From Allorhodopirellula heiligendammensis (GTDB lineage Bacteria; Planctomycetota; Planctomycetia; Pirellulales; Pirellulaceae): a stretch of 64,000 bases of DNA. The position numbers and the translations under genes were made by a program. The DNA lies in contig NZ_SJPU01000002.1 in the NCBI RefSeq assembly GCF_007860105.1, forward strand, positions 795,739 through 859,738. The letters run 5' to 3'. This document shows, one piece after another, positions 1 to 8,245 of the stretch. Position 1 is the first letter of the stretch, and each line of letters begins with the position of its first letter. Under the pieces are notes generated by a model. The model saw only the letters and a program-made list of their open reading frames with translations, searched no databases and was not told the origin of the DNA.

Positions 1-477
1 GAATCCGGCTGCCCGAACCTTTCACTGCTCTATGCTCATGTGGATCCTGAAACCGGGCATGCCGTGATCTCCTCGATCGGTCAGTGGTCTAGCCTGATCG
101 TTTCCAAGCAGGGTTATCGGCCGCTGGGCCTGGGGCGTACTAGCGGATCCGTGTCTGAAGGGTTTCCCGCTGAACTGCCGATCATGAATCACGAGACGAC
201 GCTGCTGGCAGGCGAAGCATTGCTGGTCACCGGTGCCGAGTGGATGGGCATGGGCGAGGCAGGAAGGGGGCCGGAGTCATCGCGGGCTGTGCTACCGCGA
301 AGTGACGCCCGCCACCACGATCGCGAGTCGACTCAACATCAGGTGGGTGCGGCACTCAAGCAAGCGTTGAGTGAAGGTGAGCGGAGTCCTCTGGCGGCGC
401 TGCGTCGGTTCACCGCCTCGCTGCCCCTGACCCAAGAGCGATCTGCCGTCGCCCTGCTTCGCGAGTCGACTCGGTAG
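1..477 (+). CDS. SpoIIE/PP2C-like phosphatase, C-terminal part (5' end outside window)
   Basis: The reading frame is open from base 1 and ends at 477, so only the last ~158 residues are visible. The pattern LLYAHVDPETG, then SSIGQWSSLIV, then PLGL and a later TLLAGEALLVTG segment follows the order of the SpoIIE-type PP2C fold (D..TG, NAGH..PLLV, PLG, L..GD.LLLYTDG). Such enzymes dephosphorylate serine/threonine, often on anti-sigma-factor antagonists. Here the usual TDG motif reads TGAEWM, so the metal-binding Asp is not seen, and the last ~70 residues are low in recognisable structure. It could be a divergent or inactive phosphatase. The family call is an inference from weak motifs. Confidence 0.45.
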   Translation, partial: ESGCPNLSLLYAHVDPETGHAVISSIGQWSSLIVSKQGYRPLGLGRTSGSVSEGFPAELPIMNHETTLLAGEALLVTGAEWMGMGEAGRGPESSRAVLPRSDARHHDRESTQHQVGAALKQALSEGERSPLAALRRFTASLPLTQERSAVALLRESTR

Positions 478-579
478 TCAGCCGGACGCCCAGGGCCGAT
501 GACACCTGGCACTCATTGACCTCGCCAGGGCTGTGGGCGAGATTGGGCCGGTTTCTACTCGACCGCATGTAGCCCACCC

Positions 580-1539
580 GTGCCACCCCCAACTGCTTCA
601 TCGCCTCGCGCTATACCCTCGATTGACCGAGTGGGGTTGGTCTGCGCAGTCGGAGCCCACACTTTGTGGGGACTTTTTCCGATTTATTGGCGTTTAGTCG
701 ACGTTGCCAATTCAACAGAATTAGTGTGCCATCGGATTGTATGGTCGTTTGTGTCACTGGCCATTTTGCTACCGATTTTGATGAATCGAGGCTGGTGGGG
801 TGGCGGCAAATCCGTCGTCGCCGAGTTATCGAAGCCGCGGGTGTGGTTTACCTATGGCGCCGCCGCGAGCATGATTGCGATCAATTGGTTCGCGTTTATC
901 TGGGCTGTCAACCACGACCGGGTACTCGATGCTTCGTTAGGTTACTACATCAATCCTTTGGTCAATGTGCTGCTGGGCGTGGTGGTTCTAGGAGAGCGGC
1001 TCGATCGCTGGCAGTGGTTTGCGGTCGCCGTTGCCGCCTTCGGCGTCAGCATCATGGCGATCGGCGCCGGTGGTTTGCCCTGGGTATCCATCCTGATGGC
1101 GGGATCGTTTGGAGTGTACGGACTGGTGAAGAAGCGAGGGCAGTTGCCGCCGCTGATAGGATTGTGGATCGAAGTCTCCGTTCTATTCATTCCTGCCGCG
1201 ATTTATCTGGGATGGCAGGTTCGCGAGGGTACCAGTGCCTTTCAGCTAGGATCGCTGCGTGTCACGTTGATGCTGCTGTTCGCGGGGGTGATCACGATCA
1301 CGCCGCTGGCACTATTCGCTACCGCGGTCCGCAGGCTTGATTTGTCGCTCATCGGCATTCTGCAGTATGTCGGCCCCACGTTGCAGTTCTTGGTCGGTGC
1401 CGTGCTCTACAACGAGACGCTCGATCGCACACGAATGGGCGGATTCGTATTCGTTTGGCTGGCGCTGATTTTGTTCATTGCCGCGACGCATCGCCCCCGA
1501 CGACTAGGAACGCTCCCCTCGCAGTCCGCCCGCTCGTAG
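580..1539 (+). CDS. rarD: RarD-type EamA-family permease
   Basis: The protein has 319 residues from a GTG start and about ten hydrophobic segments arranged as two EamA halves. Diagnostic RarD features are the early HTLWGLFPIYW stretch, the ELVCHRIVWS segment, INWFAFIWAVNHDRVLDASLGYYINPL, and a late LSLIGILQYVGPTLQFL. The family (RarD, 'chloramphenicol-sensitive protein') are inner-membrane drug/metabolite transporters of poorly defined substrate. Length matches the family (~300). An in-frame upstream extension is not needed, because the conserved region begins about 15 residues after this start. It is the only + strand gene between the first partial gene and the giant protein, and is transcribed convergently with the cbb3 cluster. 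Confidence 0.88.
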   Translation: MPPPTASSPRAIPSIDRVGLVCAVGAHTLWGLFPIYWRLVDVANSTELVCHRIVWSFVSLAILLPILMNRGWWGGGKSVVAELSKPRVWFTYGAAASMIAINWFAFIWAVNHDRVLDASLGYYINPLVNVLLGVVVLGERLDRWQWFAVAVAAFGVSIMAIGAGGLPWVSILMAGSFGVYGLVKKRGQLPPLIGLWIEVSVLFIPAAIYLGWQVREGTSAFQLGSLRVTLMLLFAGVITITPLALFATAVRRLDLSLIGILQYVGPTLQFLVGAVLYNETLDRTRMGGFVFVWLALILFIAATHRPRRLGTLPSQSARS

Positions 1540-1621
1540 TGGAGTGCTGACCGCGGCTCAGGCCGACGGGGCTGTTGGCAACCAAAACTTGCCTGCCGGC
1601 TTTGCCGCTGGGTATATCAGG

Positions 1622-3031
1622 CTACCGCGGGCCTAGCAATTTGAAGGGCAGATCATGCTTGCGATCTTGTCCGTCCTGCACGCTCAAGACTGCTGCCTTG
1701 TTGCCGCTGCCTCGCGTTTGAATGGGGAGGAACTCCACATTCAGTGGGATCAGTACATTGCCGCCTGGCGGTAGCATTAGTAGGTCGTCTTGAAGTACCT
1801 CAAGTGTCACATTTTCTGGAGTCACTACCGAGAGTGTGTATTGCTGAGGCTCGCTGCTGCGATTGACCAACCGCAAGCGGAAGGAATTGTTGACGTTACC
1901 TGTGGCCGTGATGGAGAAGGGGGCCCCTTTACCACGCAGCAGTCGCGCGTCAAATCCAGCTTTGCTGCCGACCGCCCACGCAAACCCACTCAGCACGGCG
2001 AGTAACAGCAGAGGGTAGGCGATCGTCCGTGCGCGGAACAGCTTTTTAGGTTTGCGAGCGATCTCGTCCTGGGAACTGTATCGAATCAATCCCTTTGGCA
2101 AGCCGACGCGCTCCATCACGTTGTCGCATGCATCAATGCATTGGGTGCAGTTAACGCATTCCATCTGCAGCCCGTTGCGAATGTCGATTCCGGTGGGACA
2201 CACGACCACACATTGATGGCAATCCACGCAGTCACCGGCAGGCGTCGCGGCGGGACGTTTGCCCTTCGCTCGCGGTTCGCCCCGTCCCGGGTCATAGGCA
2301 ACAATCTTGGATTGCTCATCGAGCATCACCGATTGAAAGCGACCGTAGGGGCACGCGAGTGTACACATTTGCTCGCGGAAGTATAGAAAGTCGAACATCA
2401 TCAACGCCGTCACGCCCGCCATGACTAAGAACGCCGAGGGGTTTTCAAACGGCGACGTGCGGACCCACTGCGCTAATCGGTCGGTGCCGACAAAATAAGC
2501 CAGAAAGGTATGGGCAAGAAACATGCAGAGCAGCAGATAGACGACGATCCGGGCGATGCTACGCATCCCGCCCATCTCTGCTTTGGGCTTGCCACCGCGG
2601 CCCACGGTGCCTTCGAAGAAGCGATCGATGGGACGGAATAGGTACTCCATGTATACCGTCTGCGGACACGCCCACCCGCACCAAGCTCTCCCTGCGATCG
2701 CGGTCACCAACACAATGCTGATGAACACTGCCAGCATCCCAAACGCCAAAATCAGCGTATCGGTGGGATAGAAAGTCTTGCCCAGAACCGTCAACTGCCG
2801 AGCCACCAGGTCCATCAAGACGACGGGCTTTCCGCCGATCCGCAGGTGCGGGATCAAGACGAATACGACCATCAGTAGGTAGGCCACGACGCGGCGTTTC
2901 TTCCACCAATCGCCCATCGACAGCCGTGGGCGCAACCAGCGTCGACTACCGTCCGCTTCCATCGTGCTGAGCACGTCGTGGGCTACCGAGGCCCATTCGT
3001 CGTGTATTGAATCGGTTTCATGGTTGCTCAT
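1622..3031 (-). CDS. ccoG: cbb3 oxidase assembly protein CcoG (FixG/RdxA)
   Basis: This 469-residue membrane ferredoxin-like protein is required in the family for maturation of cbb3 cytochrome oxidase, probably by reducing copper for delivery. Several membrane helices lie at about 50-62, 92-112, 160-182, 200-216 and 335-352. A GRAWCGWACPQTVYMEY stretch (114-130) and CTLACPYGRFQ (223-233) are typical of CcoG. Two 4Fe-4S ferredoxin motifs are visible: cysteines 268, 271, 274, 278 and 292, 295, 298, 302. The C-terminal ~110 residues form the Ig-like FixG_C domain. It is last in the minus-strand cluster, 10 bp after ccoP. Confidence 0.95.
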   Translation of the reverse strand: MSNHETDSIHDEWASVAHDVLSTMEADGSRRWLRPRLSMGDWWKKRRVVAYLLMVVFVLIPHLRIGGKPVVLMDLVARQLTVLGKTFYPTDTLILAFGMLAVFISIVLVTAIAGRAWCGWACPQTVYMEYLFRPIDRFFEGTVGRGGKPKAEMGGMRSIARIVVYLLLCMFLAHTFLAYFVGTDRLAQWVRTSPFENPSAFLVMAGVTALMMFDFLYFREQMCTLACPYGRFQSVMLDEQSKIVAYDPGRGEPRAKGKRPAATPAGDCVDCHQCVVVCPTGIDIRNGLQMECVNCTQCIDACDNVMERVGLPKGLIRYSSQDEIARKPKKLFRARTIAYPLLLLAVLSGFAWAVGSKAGFDARLLRGKGAPFSITATGNVNNSFRLRLVNRSSEPQQYTLSVVTPENVTLEVLQDDLLMLPPGGNVLIPLNVEFLPIQTRGSGNKAAVLSVQDGQDRKHDLPFKLLGPR

Positions 3032-3041
3032 GGAAATACCA

Positions 3042-3680
3042 CTACGATTCGTTGTCGGGGCTTTCCTCTTCGCTCGCCGTCGGCTCCGGCCACGCTGGGA
3101 TCGTTTTGCCCTCAGGGCCGCGTGGCCCCTGCAAATCTTCGCCGCGCAGGCTCGCCACGTACGCGGCTACCAGGACCACTTCGTTAGGGTGCAAACGGTT
3201 GGACCATTGGGGCATCGCTCCGGCAGCTGCGCCATTGTTGATGACGTGGGCGATGTCCTCGAGGTTGTTCACGTTCTTGTAGAATTCGTCAGTCAGGTTC
3301 GGGCCGACCTTGCCTTCCCCTTCCCGGCCGTGACAGGACACGCAGTTGGTCTGAAACACGATGCGTCCCACCCGCCGCCAACTGTCATCATGCATGTACT
3401 TAACGATGGTTTGTTCCGTAGGCTGCAGTTCGCCGATCTCTTCAAACTGCAAACGCGTGTTCTCGGCGAGTGCCAACGAATAGTCGTCCTGAACGGAACG
3501 ACCAGGCGTACCACCGTGGTAGTAGAGCCAATACGGTGGGCAAAACGCGATCGACGCGACGAAAATCCACTTCCACCATCCGGGCAATGGATTGTCGAAC
3601 TCTTCGATGCCATCGTAGAGGTGGCCGGTGGTATGCGGATCGTCGGTACGAGATGTGTGGTCGGTAGACGTGGTATTCAT
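3042..3680 (-). CDS. ccoP: cbb3-type cytochrome c oxidase subunit III (CcoP), mono-haem
   Basis: This 212-residue subunit feeds electrons to the cbb3 oxidase. The N-terminus carries the CcoP signature HLYDGIEEFDNPLPGWWKWIF followed by one membrane helix, then a single haem c motif CVSCH (C113, C116, H117) with a downstream MPQW axial-methionine candidate. Usual CcoP proteins carry two CxxCH domains, so this one is short by a haem domain. The ATG at 3680 is chosen because it overlaps the ccoQ stop (ATGA, 3677-3680); the open frame extends further upstream but that extension overlaps ccoQ and lacks family similarity. It is co-transcribed with ccoNO, ccoQ and ccoG. Confidence 0.92.
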   Translation of the reverse strand: MNTTSTDHTSRTDDPHTTGHLYDGIEEFDNPLPGWWKWIFVASIAFCPPYWLYYHGGTPGRSVQDDYSLALAENTRLQFEEIGELQPTEQTIVKYMHDDSWRRVGRIVFQTNCVSCHGREGEGKVGPNLTDEFYKNVNNLEDIAHVINNGAAAGAMPQWSNRLHPNEVVLVAAYVASLRGEDLQGPRGPEGKTIPAWPEPTASEEESPDNES

Positions 3681-3853
3681 GAACGAGGATCCTCCACATC
3701 GTCCGAAAGCGGAATCGAGGCAAATCGATCTGACGCGTCCTGGCTCAGCCGAAGCGTTCCGTAGGTGATTGTTGCGAACGCTACCACGAATAACGCGAGC
3801 GCCCATTCGGCGCAAACCGAATAGTCCAGCGCAGATACTAAGTCTTTGATCAT
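3677..3853 (-). CDS. ccoQ: cbb3-type oxidase subunit IV (CcoQ-like)
   Basis: This 58-residue protein begins MIKDLVSALDYSVCAEWAL and has one membrane helix (about residues 15-34). Its hydrophilic C-terminus holds the pattern TYGTLRLSQDASDRFASIPL, as in CcoQ/FixQ proteins. It sits between ccoNO and ccoP, the normal place of ccoQ, and its stop overlaps the ccoP start by 4 bp. CcoQ stabilises the oxidase complex. The start at 3853 is preferred over an in-frame codon eleven residues earlier because the protein then begins just before the helix. Confidence 0.82.
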   Translation of the reverse strand: MIKDLVSALDYSVCAEWALALFVVAFATITYGTLRLSQDASDRFASIPLSDDVEDPRS

Positions 3854-3914
3854 TCGTCTTGATCCTTCCGAGTGTGTCGGTGGCACGTACCACCGGTGTG
3901 TAATGGTGTGTCAA

Positions 3915-6263
3915 TCAAGCGGATGGGGTGCCCGCCGTATCCTCGGTCGCCGGCGCCGGAGCGGTTGCGTCGGGTACTGCTTCATCAGCGGGCGTCGCTG
4001 GGGCTTCTTCCGCAAACAAGTCGATTCCCACTCGCTGTAGATAGGCGATCAAGGCCACGGCCTGTTTCTCATATGTCTTGGCCGGACCGCCTTGCTCTAC
4101 AATCTCCGCAGCGATCCGCTCGGCTTGACGCATTGCCACAGCCGCGGTGTCGTTGAGATCTTCGTCGCTGTACTCAGCGCCTAAGTACGCTGCAGCTTGG
4201 ACATGTGGTGCGATCGCATCGTACTTCATGTCCTCGGTTAACAGGTGCCCATAGTCCGGCATGACCGAACCTGGCGAGACGTTCTGAGGATTTTCGAAGT
4301 GCGTCCAATGCCAAAAACTACTCTGCTTGCCGCCTTCGCGAGCCAAATCGGGGCCGATCCGCCGACTGCCCCACTGGAACGGTCGATCGTAGACGCCCTC
4401 TCCAGGCTTGCTGTATTCACCATATCGCTTCGTTTCCGAAACCATCGGGCGAATCTGCTGGGAATGGCAGTTGTAACAGCCTTCGGAAACGAAGATATGA
4501 CGACCGGCTAGCTCCAGCGGCGTATACGGTTTGACCGTTGCGATCGTAGGCACGTTGTTGCGGATCAAGAATGCAGGGATCGCCTCAAACAGCGTCGCGA
4601 CGACGACCGCGAGCGTCACCAAGACAGTGAACTTCACCGGCAGGCGTTCCCAACGACGGTGCCAACCCATCCAAGCGAACGATTCGATTTTTTTGGTGAC
4701 GTCGAGAACGGCGACCCCTTCGAGTGGACTCTTCCGCTCCTTCTCGGTTGGATGGTAGTCCGCACTCAACCGCGGCGCCGAGATTACTGGTACTTCATAT
4801 TCCGACGGTCGCTGCAGCCATGTCATCAGCGCGTTGACACCGAGCATCACGACACCGCTGAAGTACATCAGTCCTCCAGCGACGCGCAACCACCATAGCG
4901 GCACAATAGACTGGGTTGTCTCAATGAAATCTGGGTACATCAAGTGCCCCGTATCGTCCATCGCACGCCACATCCAGCCCTGCATCAGGCCGGCGGCGTA
5001 AATCGGTACGATGTAGAGCAGAATACCTAGCGTTCCAATCCAGAAATGCAGACTGACGAGTTTCTCGCTCCACATCTTGGTTTGGAAAATCCGCGGTATC
5101 AGCCAGTACAGCATGCCGAAGGCCATGAACCCGTTCCATCCCAGGGCACCGGCGTGCACGTGAGCAATGGTCCAGTCGGTATAGTGCGTGAATGCATTGA
5201 TAGACTTCACTGACAATGCGGGGCCTTCGAAGGTAGCCATCCCGTAGAAGGTGACCCCGACAACATAAAACTTCAGCACTGGATCGGCGGCGACTTTGTG
5301 CCACGCTCCACGCAGTGTGAGCAGGCCGTTGAGCATTCCACCCCAACTCGGCATCCATAACATCACACTGAAGAGCATCCCCAGGGTGCTGGCCCATTCC
5401 GGTAGCGATGTGTAGTGCAAGTGGTGGGGACCAGCCCAGATGTAAATGAACACCAGCGACCAGAAGTGGATGATGCTCAGTCGATAACTAAAGACAGGAC
5501 GCTCGGCGGCCTTGGGCAGGAAGTAGTACATCAACCCAAGAAACGGCGTGGTCAGGAAGAACGCCACGGCGTTGTGGCCATACCACCACTGCATAAAGGC
5601 GTCTTGCACGCCGGCATAGATTGGAATGCTGGCCCAGGCACCAATCGGGACGACGAGATTATTGAAAATGTGCAGCAACGCGACAGTGACAATCGTGGCG
5701 ATGTAAAACCACAGCGCCACGTACATGTGACGTTCGCGACGATGGATCAATGTCATCAAAAAGTTGCCACCGAAGATGAACAACCATACGATCGCAATCA
5801 GAATGTCAATCGGCCATTCGAGCTCGGCATATTCTTTACTCTGTGTGATTCCCAACGGCAGGGTGATCGCGGCGAGCACGATGATCAGCTGCCAGCCCCA
5901 AAAATGCATACGGCTGAGTGCATCACTCCACATTCGCGCCTTGCAGAGTCGTTGGGTGCTGTAGTAAACGGCAGCAAAAATAGCGTTGCCAGCAAACGCG
6001 AAGATAGCGGCATTAGTGTGCAGGGGCCGTAGCCTAGCGAAATTAAGCCACTCCAGACCGCTTGAAATCTGTGGCAAAACGAGCAGGACAGCCACCGTCA
6101 GCCCGACAAAGGTGGCCACCAGGGCCCATACAATCGTCGCCGCCGCGAACATGCGCACGATCGAATCATCGTATGAGAACTGTTCCATGCGCCCCGCATC
6201 GGTCGCAGAATGGCTGTCGCCAGCTCCGCTCTGCGGGACATCGGTCGACGTCACTGTCGCCAT
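3915..6263 (-). CDS. ccoNO: Fused cbb3 cytochrome c oxidase subunits I and II (CcoN-CcoO)
   Basis: This 782-residue fusion covers the catalytic haem-copper subunit CcoN (about 25-500) and the mono-haem cytochrome subunit CcoO (about 520-740). The CcoN part has the multi-helix core with histidine-rich loops such as PHHLHYTSLPEW and the TIAHVHAGALGWNGF segment. The CcoO part has a membrane anchor followed by GCYNCHSQQIRPM (C596, C599, H600). The C-terminal ~35 residues are Ala/Pro/Thr-rich. The enzyme reduces O2 at high affinity and pumps protons. Separate CcoN and CcoO genes are the common state elsewhere; single-chain fusions are known in some phyla including planctomycetes. It heads the minus-strand ccoNO-Q-P-G cluster. 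Confidence 0.95.
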   Translation of the reverse strand: MATVTSTDVPQSGAGDSHSATDAGRMEQFSYDDSIVRMFAAATIVWALVATFVGLTVAVLLVLPQISSGLEWLNFARLRPLHTNAAIFAFAGNAIFAAVYYSTQRLCKARMWSDALSRMHFWGWQLIIVLAAITLPLGITQSKEYAELEWPIDILIAIVWLFIFGGNFLMTLIHRRERHMYVALWFYIATIVTVALLHIFNNLVVPIGAWASIPIYAGVQDAFMQWWYGHNAVAFFLTTPFLGLMYYFLPKAAERPVFSYRLSIIHFWSLVFIYIWAGPHHLHYTSLPEWASTLGMLFSVMLWMPSWGGMLNGLLTLRGAWHKVAADPVLKFYVVGVTFYGMATFEGPALSVKSINAFTHYTDWTIAHVHAGALGWNGFMAFGMLYWLIPRIFQTKMWSEKLVSLHFWIGTLGILLYIVPIYAAGLMQGWMWRAMDDTGHLMYPDFIETTQSIVPLWWLRVAGGLMYFSGVVMLGVNALMTWLQRPSEYEVPVISAPRLSADYHPTEKERKSPLEGVAVLDVTKKIESFAWMGWHRRWERLPVKFTVLVTLAVVVATLFEAIPAFLIRNNVPTIATVKPYTPLELAGRHIFVSEGCYNCHSQQIRPMVSETKRYGEYSKPGEGVYDRPFQWGSRRIGPDLAREGGKQSSFWHWTHFENPQNVSPGSVMPDYGHLLTEDMKYDAIAPHVQAAAYLGAEYSDEDLNDTAAVAMRQAERIAAEIVEQGGPAKTYEKQAVALIAYLQRVGIDLFAEEAPATPADEAVPDATAPAPATEDTAGTPSA

Positions 6264-6601
6264 TTTATTCCTCGGTGTCGAAACGATAAGCAGCGTCCCA
6301 AAAGACGCCCTGAAATGGGGCCGCGATAAATCTCGCTACGCAACTGCAGTATATTAGCAGATAGTCTTCAAGACGTGTTGCCAGCGAGGCAATTCGCCGC
6401 ACGTGCTCACCGCCGCGGAGGCACTTGAGCGAACGAGCTGAGATGCGAAACAGGAGTGTTGAGTTTCCACAGCTGAGACGCAGGCGAGCCGAGAATGGGA
6501 CTCGCTAAGAATTGAGCGGTCTTTTGGGGGCACCGTTCGCGCTCCGAATCATGCACCCCCAGTCTACTTTCGCAGCGCGAAGGCGGACTCCCACACTCTG
6601 C
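6264..6601 (-). other. Intergenic region upstream of ccoNO
   Basis: These 338 bases lie between the ccoNO start and the end of the next minus-strand gene. They should hold the promoter of the cbb3 operon. I saw no convincing FNR/Anr-type box, no strong hairpin and no credible gene. Confidence 0.4.
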
Positions 6602-7048
6602 TCACGGCAGCACGCCGCGGACTTTCAAGAATCCGGATATCGACACGATCAGTGCCGCCAGAATCACAATCACGCTGAGCCACTTCTTCCGATTGGCACG
6701 CATGCCTTCGGTGCCCGCGCTGCGCCCCACCAGTACGGACGCAAAGAAGAACACAGCAAAGGCCAACAGAATCTTGGTTCCTAACAATCCGTGGTAAAGC
6801 CCGTCCCCCTTGTGAGCTGGCATCGCTCGGAAGTAGTTGTAGAATCCACTGAGCAAAAACAGCAGGATCCCGCCATGGATGAATCGTTTCCAGCGGCCAT
6901 TGATCGCCACCGCTAGTTGTTGCCGCGCATCGTCGGAGAGGGCTTTGATGGACGGTAGCAAGACGAAGAGCGTGAACACACTTCCGCCAACCAATGTAAT
7001 CGCTGTGGCGACGTGAACGATGCGGGATATCGTATCAAGGATCTGCAT
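6602..7048 (-). CDS. Small integral membrane protein (CopD-like, unassigned)
   Basis: The protein has 148 residues and four predicted helices: about 8-30, 55-75 (IHGGILLFLLSGFYNYF), 88-108 (LLGTKILLAFAVFFFASVLVG) and 122-142. The arrangement resembles single-unit CopD-like or DUF2269-like membrane proteins. It carries histidines at helix edges (VHVAT, IHGG), but I cannot name a substrate. The ATG at 7048 (MQILDTISRIVH) is chosen; the upstream in-frame extension is hydrophilic and unlike the family. It lies in the same orientation as the cbb3 genes but 338 bp away. Confidence 0.65.
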   Translation of the reverse strand: MQILDTISRIVHVATAITLVGGSVFTLFVLLPSIKALSDDARQQLAVAINGRWKRFIHGGILLFLLSGFYNYFRAMPAHKGDGLYHGLLGTKILLAFAVFFFASVLVGRSAGTEGMRANRKKWLSVIVILAALIVSISGFLKVRGVLP

Positions 7049-7567
7049 GGGATGTCTTTCTTGGCTGGCATTCAAAAGCGAGAGGTGGCCTGGGGGCTGC
7101 TCAGATGACGCTTTTCCGAGCAATGCCGTCGTGCCGGGGTAGGGCTGAGTTGGGTTGGAGTGGGCTGAATTGGACTGGGCGCTGAGTTGGACTGGGCTCA
7201 GAGTTGGACTGGGCTCAGAGCCGATGCGCGGCGAAACGTTGTTCGCGCATCCGAATTATTGACGCTTGGGGTGCCCACGCGATCGTATCAACGACGTCGG
7301 TTCCGCACAAACGGCAACGGTCCGCCAGTAAACGATGCTGGGATTTCGCCACTTGCGTCGATCGGTTTTGTCGCCAGACGCTGTGATTGGATGACGAGGA
7401 TGCGCTAGGTCACGGGAACTACTGTCGAGTGCTTGTGATCGGCAGCAGCGTAATCCGTCTGCGCGTCAGTGGGTAGCGGTGCCACGCGGATCCCCAAGAC
7501 CTGCAATTGCTGGGGAGGCCATATCCAGAGGCCCGTCACAACTGGGACAAGTCACTTCTAGGACAAG
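7049..7567. other. Intergenic region with G/T-rich short repeats
   Basis: This stretch of about 520 bases has no convincing gene. Small open frames near 7187-7408 overlap a simple repeat and have no family features. The left part carries the degenerate TTGGACTGGGC-type repeats; the right part runs to the end of the nfeD gene without a clear terminator. Confidence 0.4.
7153..7217 (+). repeat. Short tandem repeats (17-bp unit plus degenerate copies)
   Basis: The unit GAGTTGGACTGGGCTCA occurs twice in tandem (7184-7200 and 7201-7217). Related degenerate copies lie just upstream (TTGGAGTGGGCTGAA, TTGGACTGGGCGCTGA). No coding role is apparent. Confidence 0.75.
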
Positions 7568-8245
7568 TCACTTCTGGTGCTCATCACTTTGGGGCTCATC
7601 CAGCCGAAGATCGTCAAAGTCGATGTCATCCAAGGGGGATGTCACGCTCTGCTCGGTCGAACTGGCCAAAGGGACAATCGATTCGGGCAATGTGGTCGCG
7701 GTGCGTGGCGACACTCCTGCCGCGTCCTCGCGCCAGCGCCTAATTTCATCCTCATTGGCGGCGCGAACTTGCAGCTTTCCTGTCTGCACCCGCACCACGA
7801 TTACCAACGCGTCCCTGTCGATTGGTAGTCCTGTACTGACAGCGTCCGACCGGTGGCCGTCAATTTTAATCTCGCCGCTGGGTAGCAGGTTCGACGTCGC
7901 GATGCCAACGCGGCCGATAAATTCGCTCAGCGGCGTTCCGTCGATCGTAGTTGGTTCTGGCAAGGCCGAATCCGATTCGAGAGTTGCCCGATTGAGCATC
8001 CGGCGACCAATCTTCGTATTCGGCCAGAACCGAATTAATAACGCCAGTAAAATCGGTGTGGTAATCACGTACACTAACGTGAGCGTCAATGCCATCGACG
8101 AACTGTAGGTGTACCCGACGATGATGGAAGTCACCGCGACGACCACAGCGGATAACCCAATCATCCCACCGCTTGGGATGAGGATCTCCGCAATGGCAAG
8201 TGCAAAGAAGGCAATCATCAGACCGATTGCATAGATTGCGGGCAT
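7568..8245 (-). CDS. NfeD-like membrane protein (short form)
   Basis: The protein has 225 residues. Two to three N-terminal helices (about 4-22, 29-46, 51-72, with the SGGMIGLSAV motif between) precede a soluble NfeD/OB-fold-like domain (about 105-165: FIGRVGIATSNLLPSGEIKI, typical of NfeD C-terminal domains, 'G..G.a.t.L.P.G.v...G'). The acidic C-terminus (DDIDFDDLRLDEPQSDEH) is low complexity. NfeD proteins are thought to work with membrane stomatin-like proteins. Its start overlaps the stop of the larger NfeD gene by one base (TAATG), so the two are translationally coupled. Confidence 0.82.
   Translation of the reverse strand: MPAIYAIGLMIAFFALAIAEILIPSGGMIGLSAVVVAVTSIIVGYTYSSSMALTLTLVYVITTPILLALLIRFWPNTKIGRRMLNRATLESDSALPEPTTIDGTPLSEFIGRVGIATSNLLPSGEIKIDGHRSDAVSTGLPIDRDALVIVVRVQTGKLQVRAANEDEIRRWREDAAGVSPRTATTLPESIVPLASSTEQSVTSPLDDIDFDDLRLDEPQSDEHQK

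Noticed and set aside
666-1340. A 224-residue frame overlapping rarD on the same strand
   Set aside because: Arginine/cysteine-rich product typical of an out-of-frame shadow; rarD is well supported.
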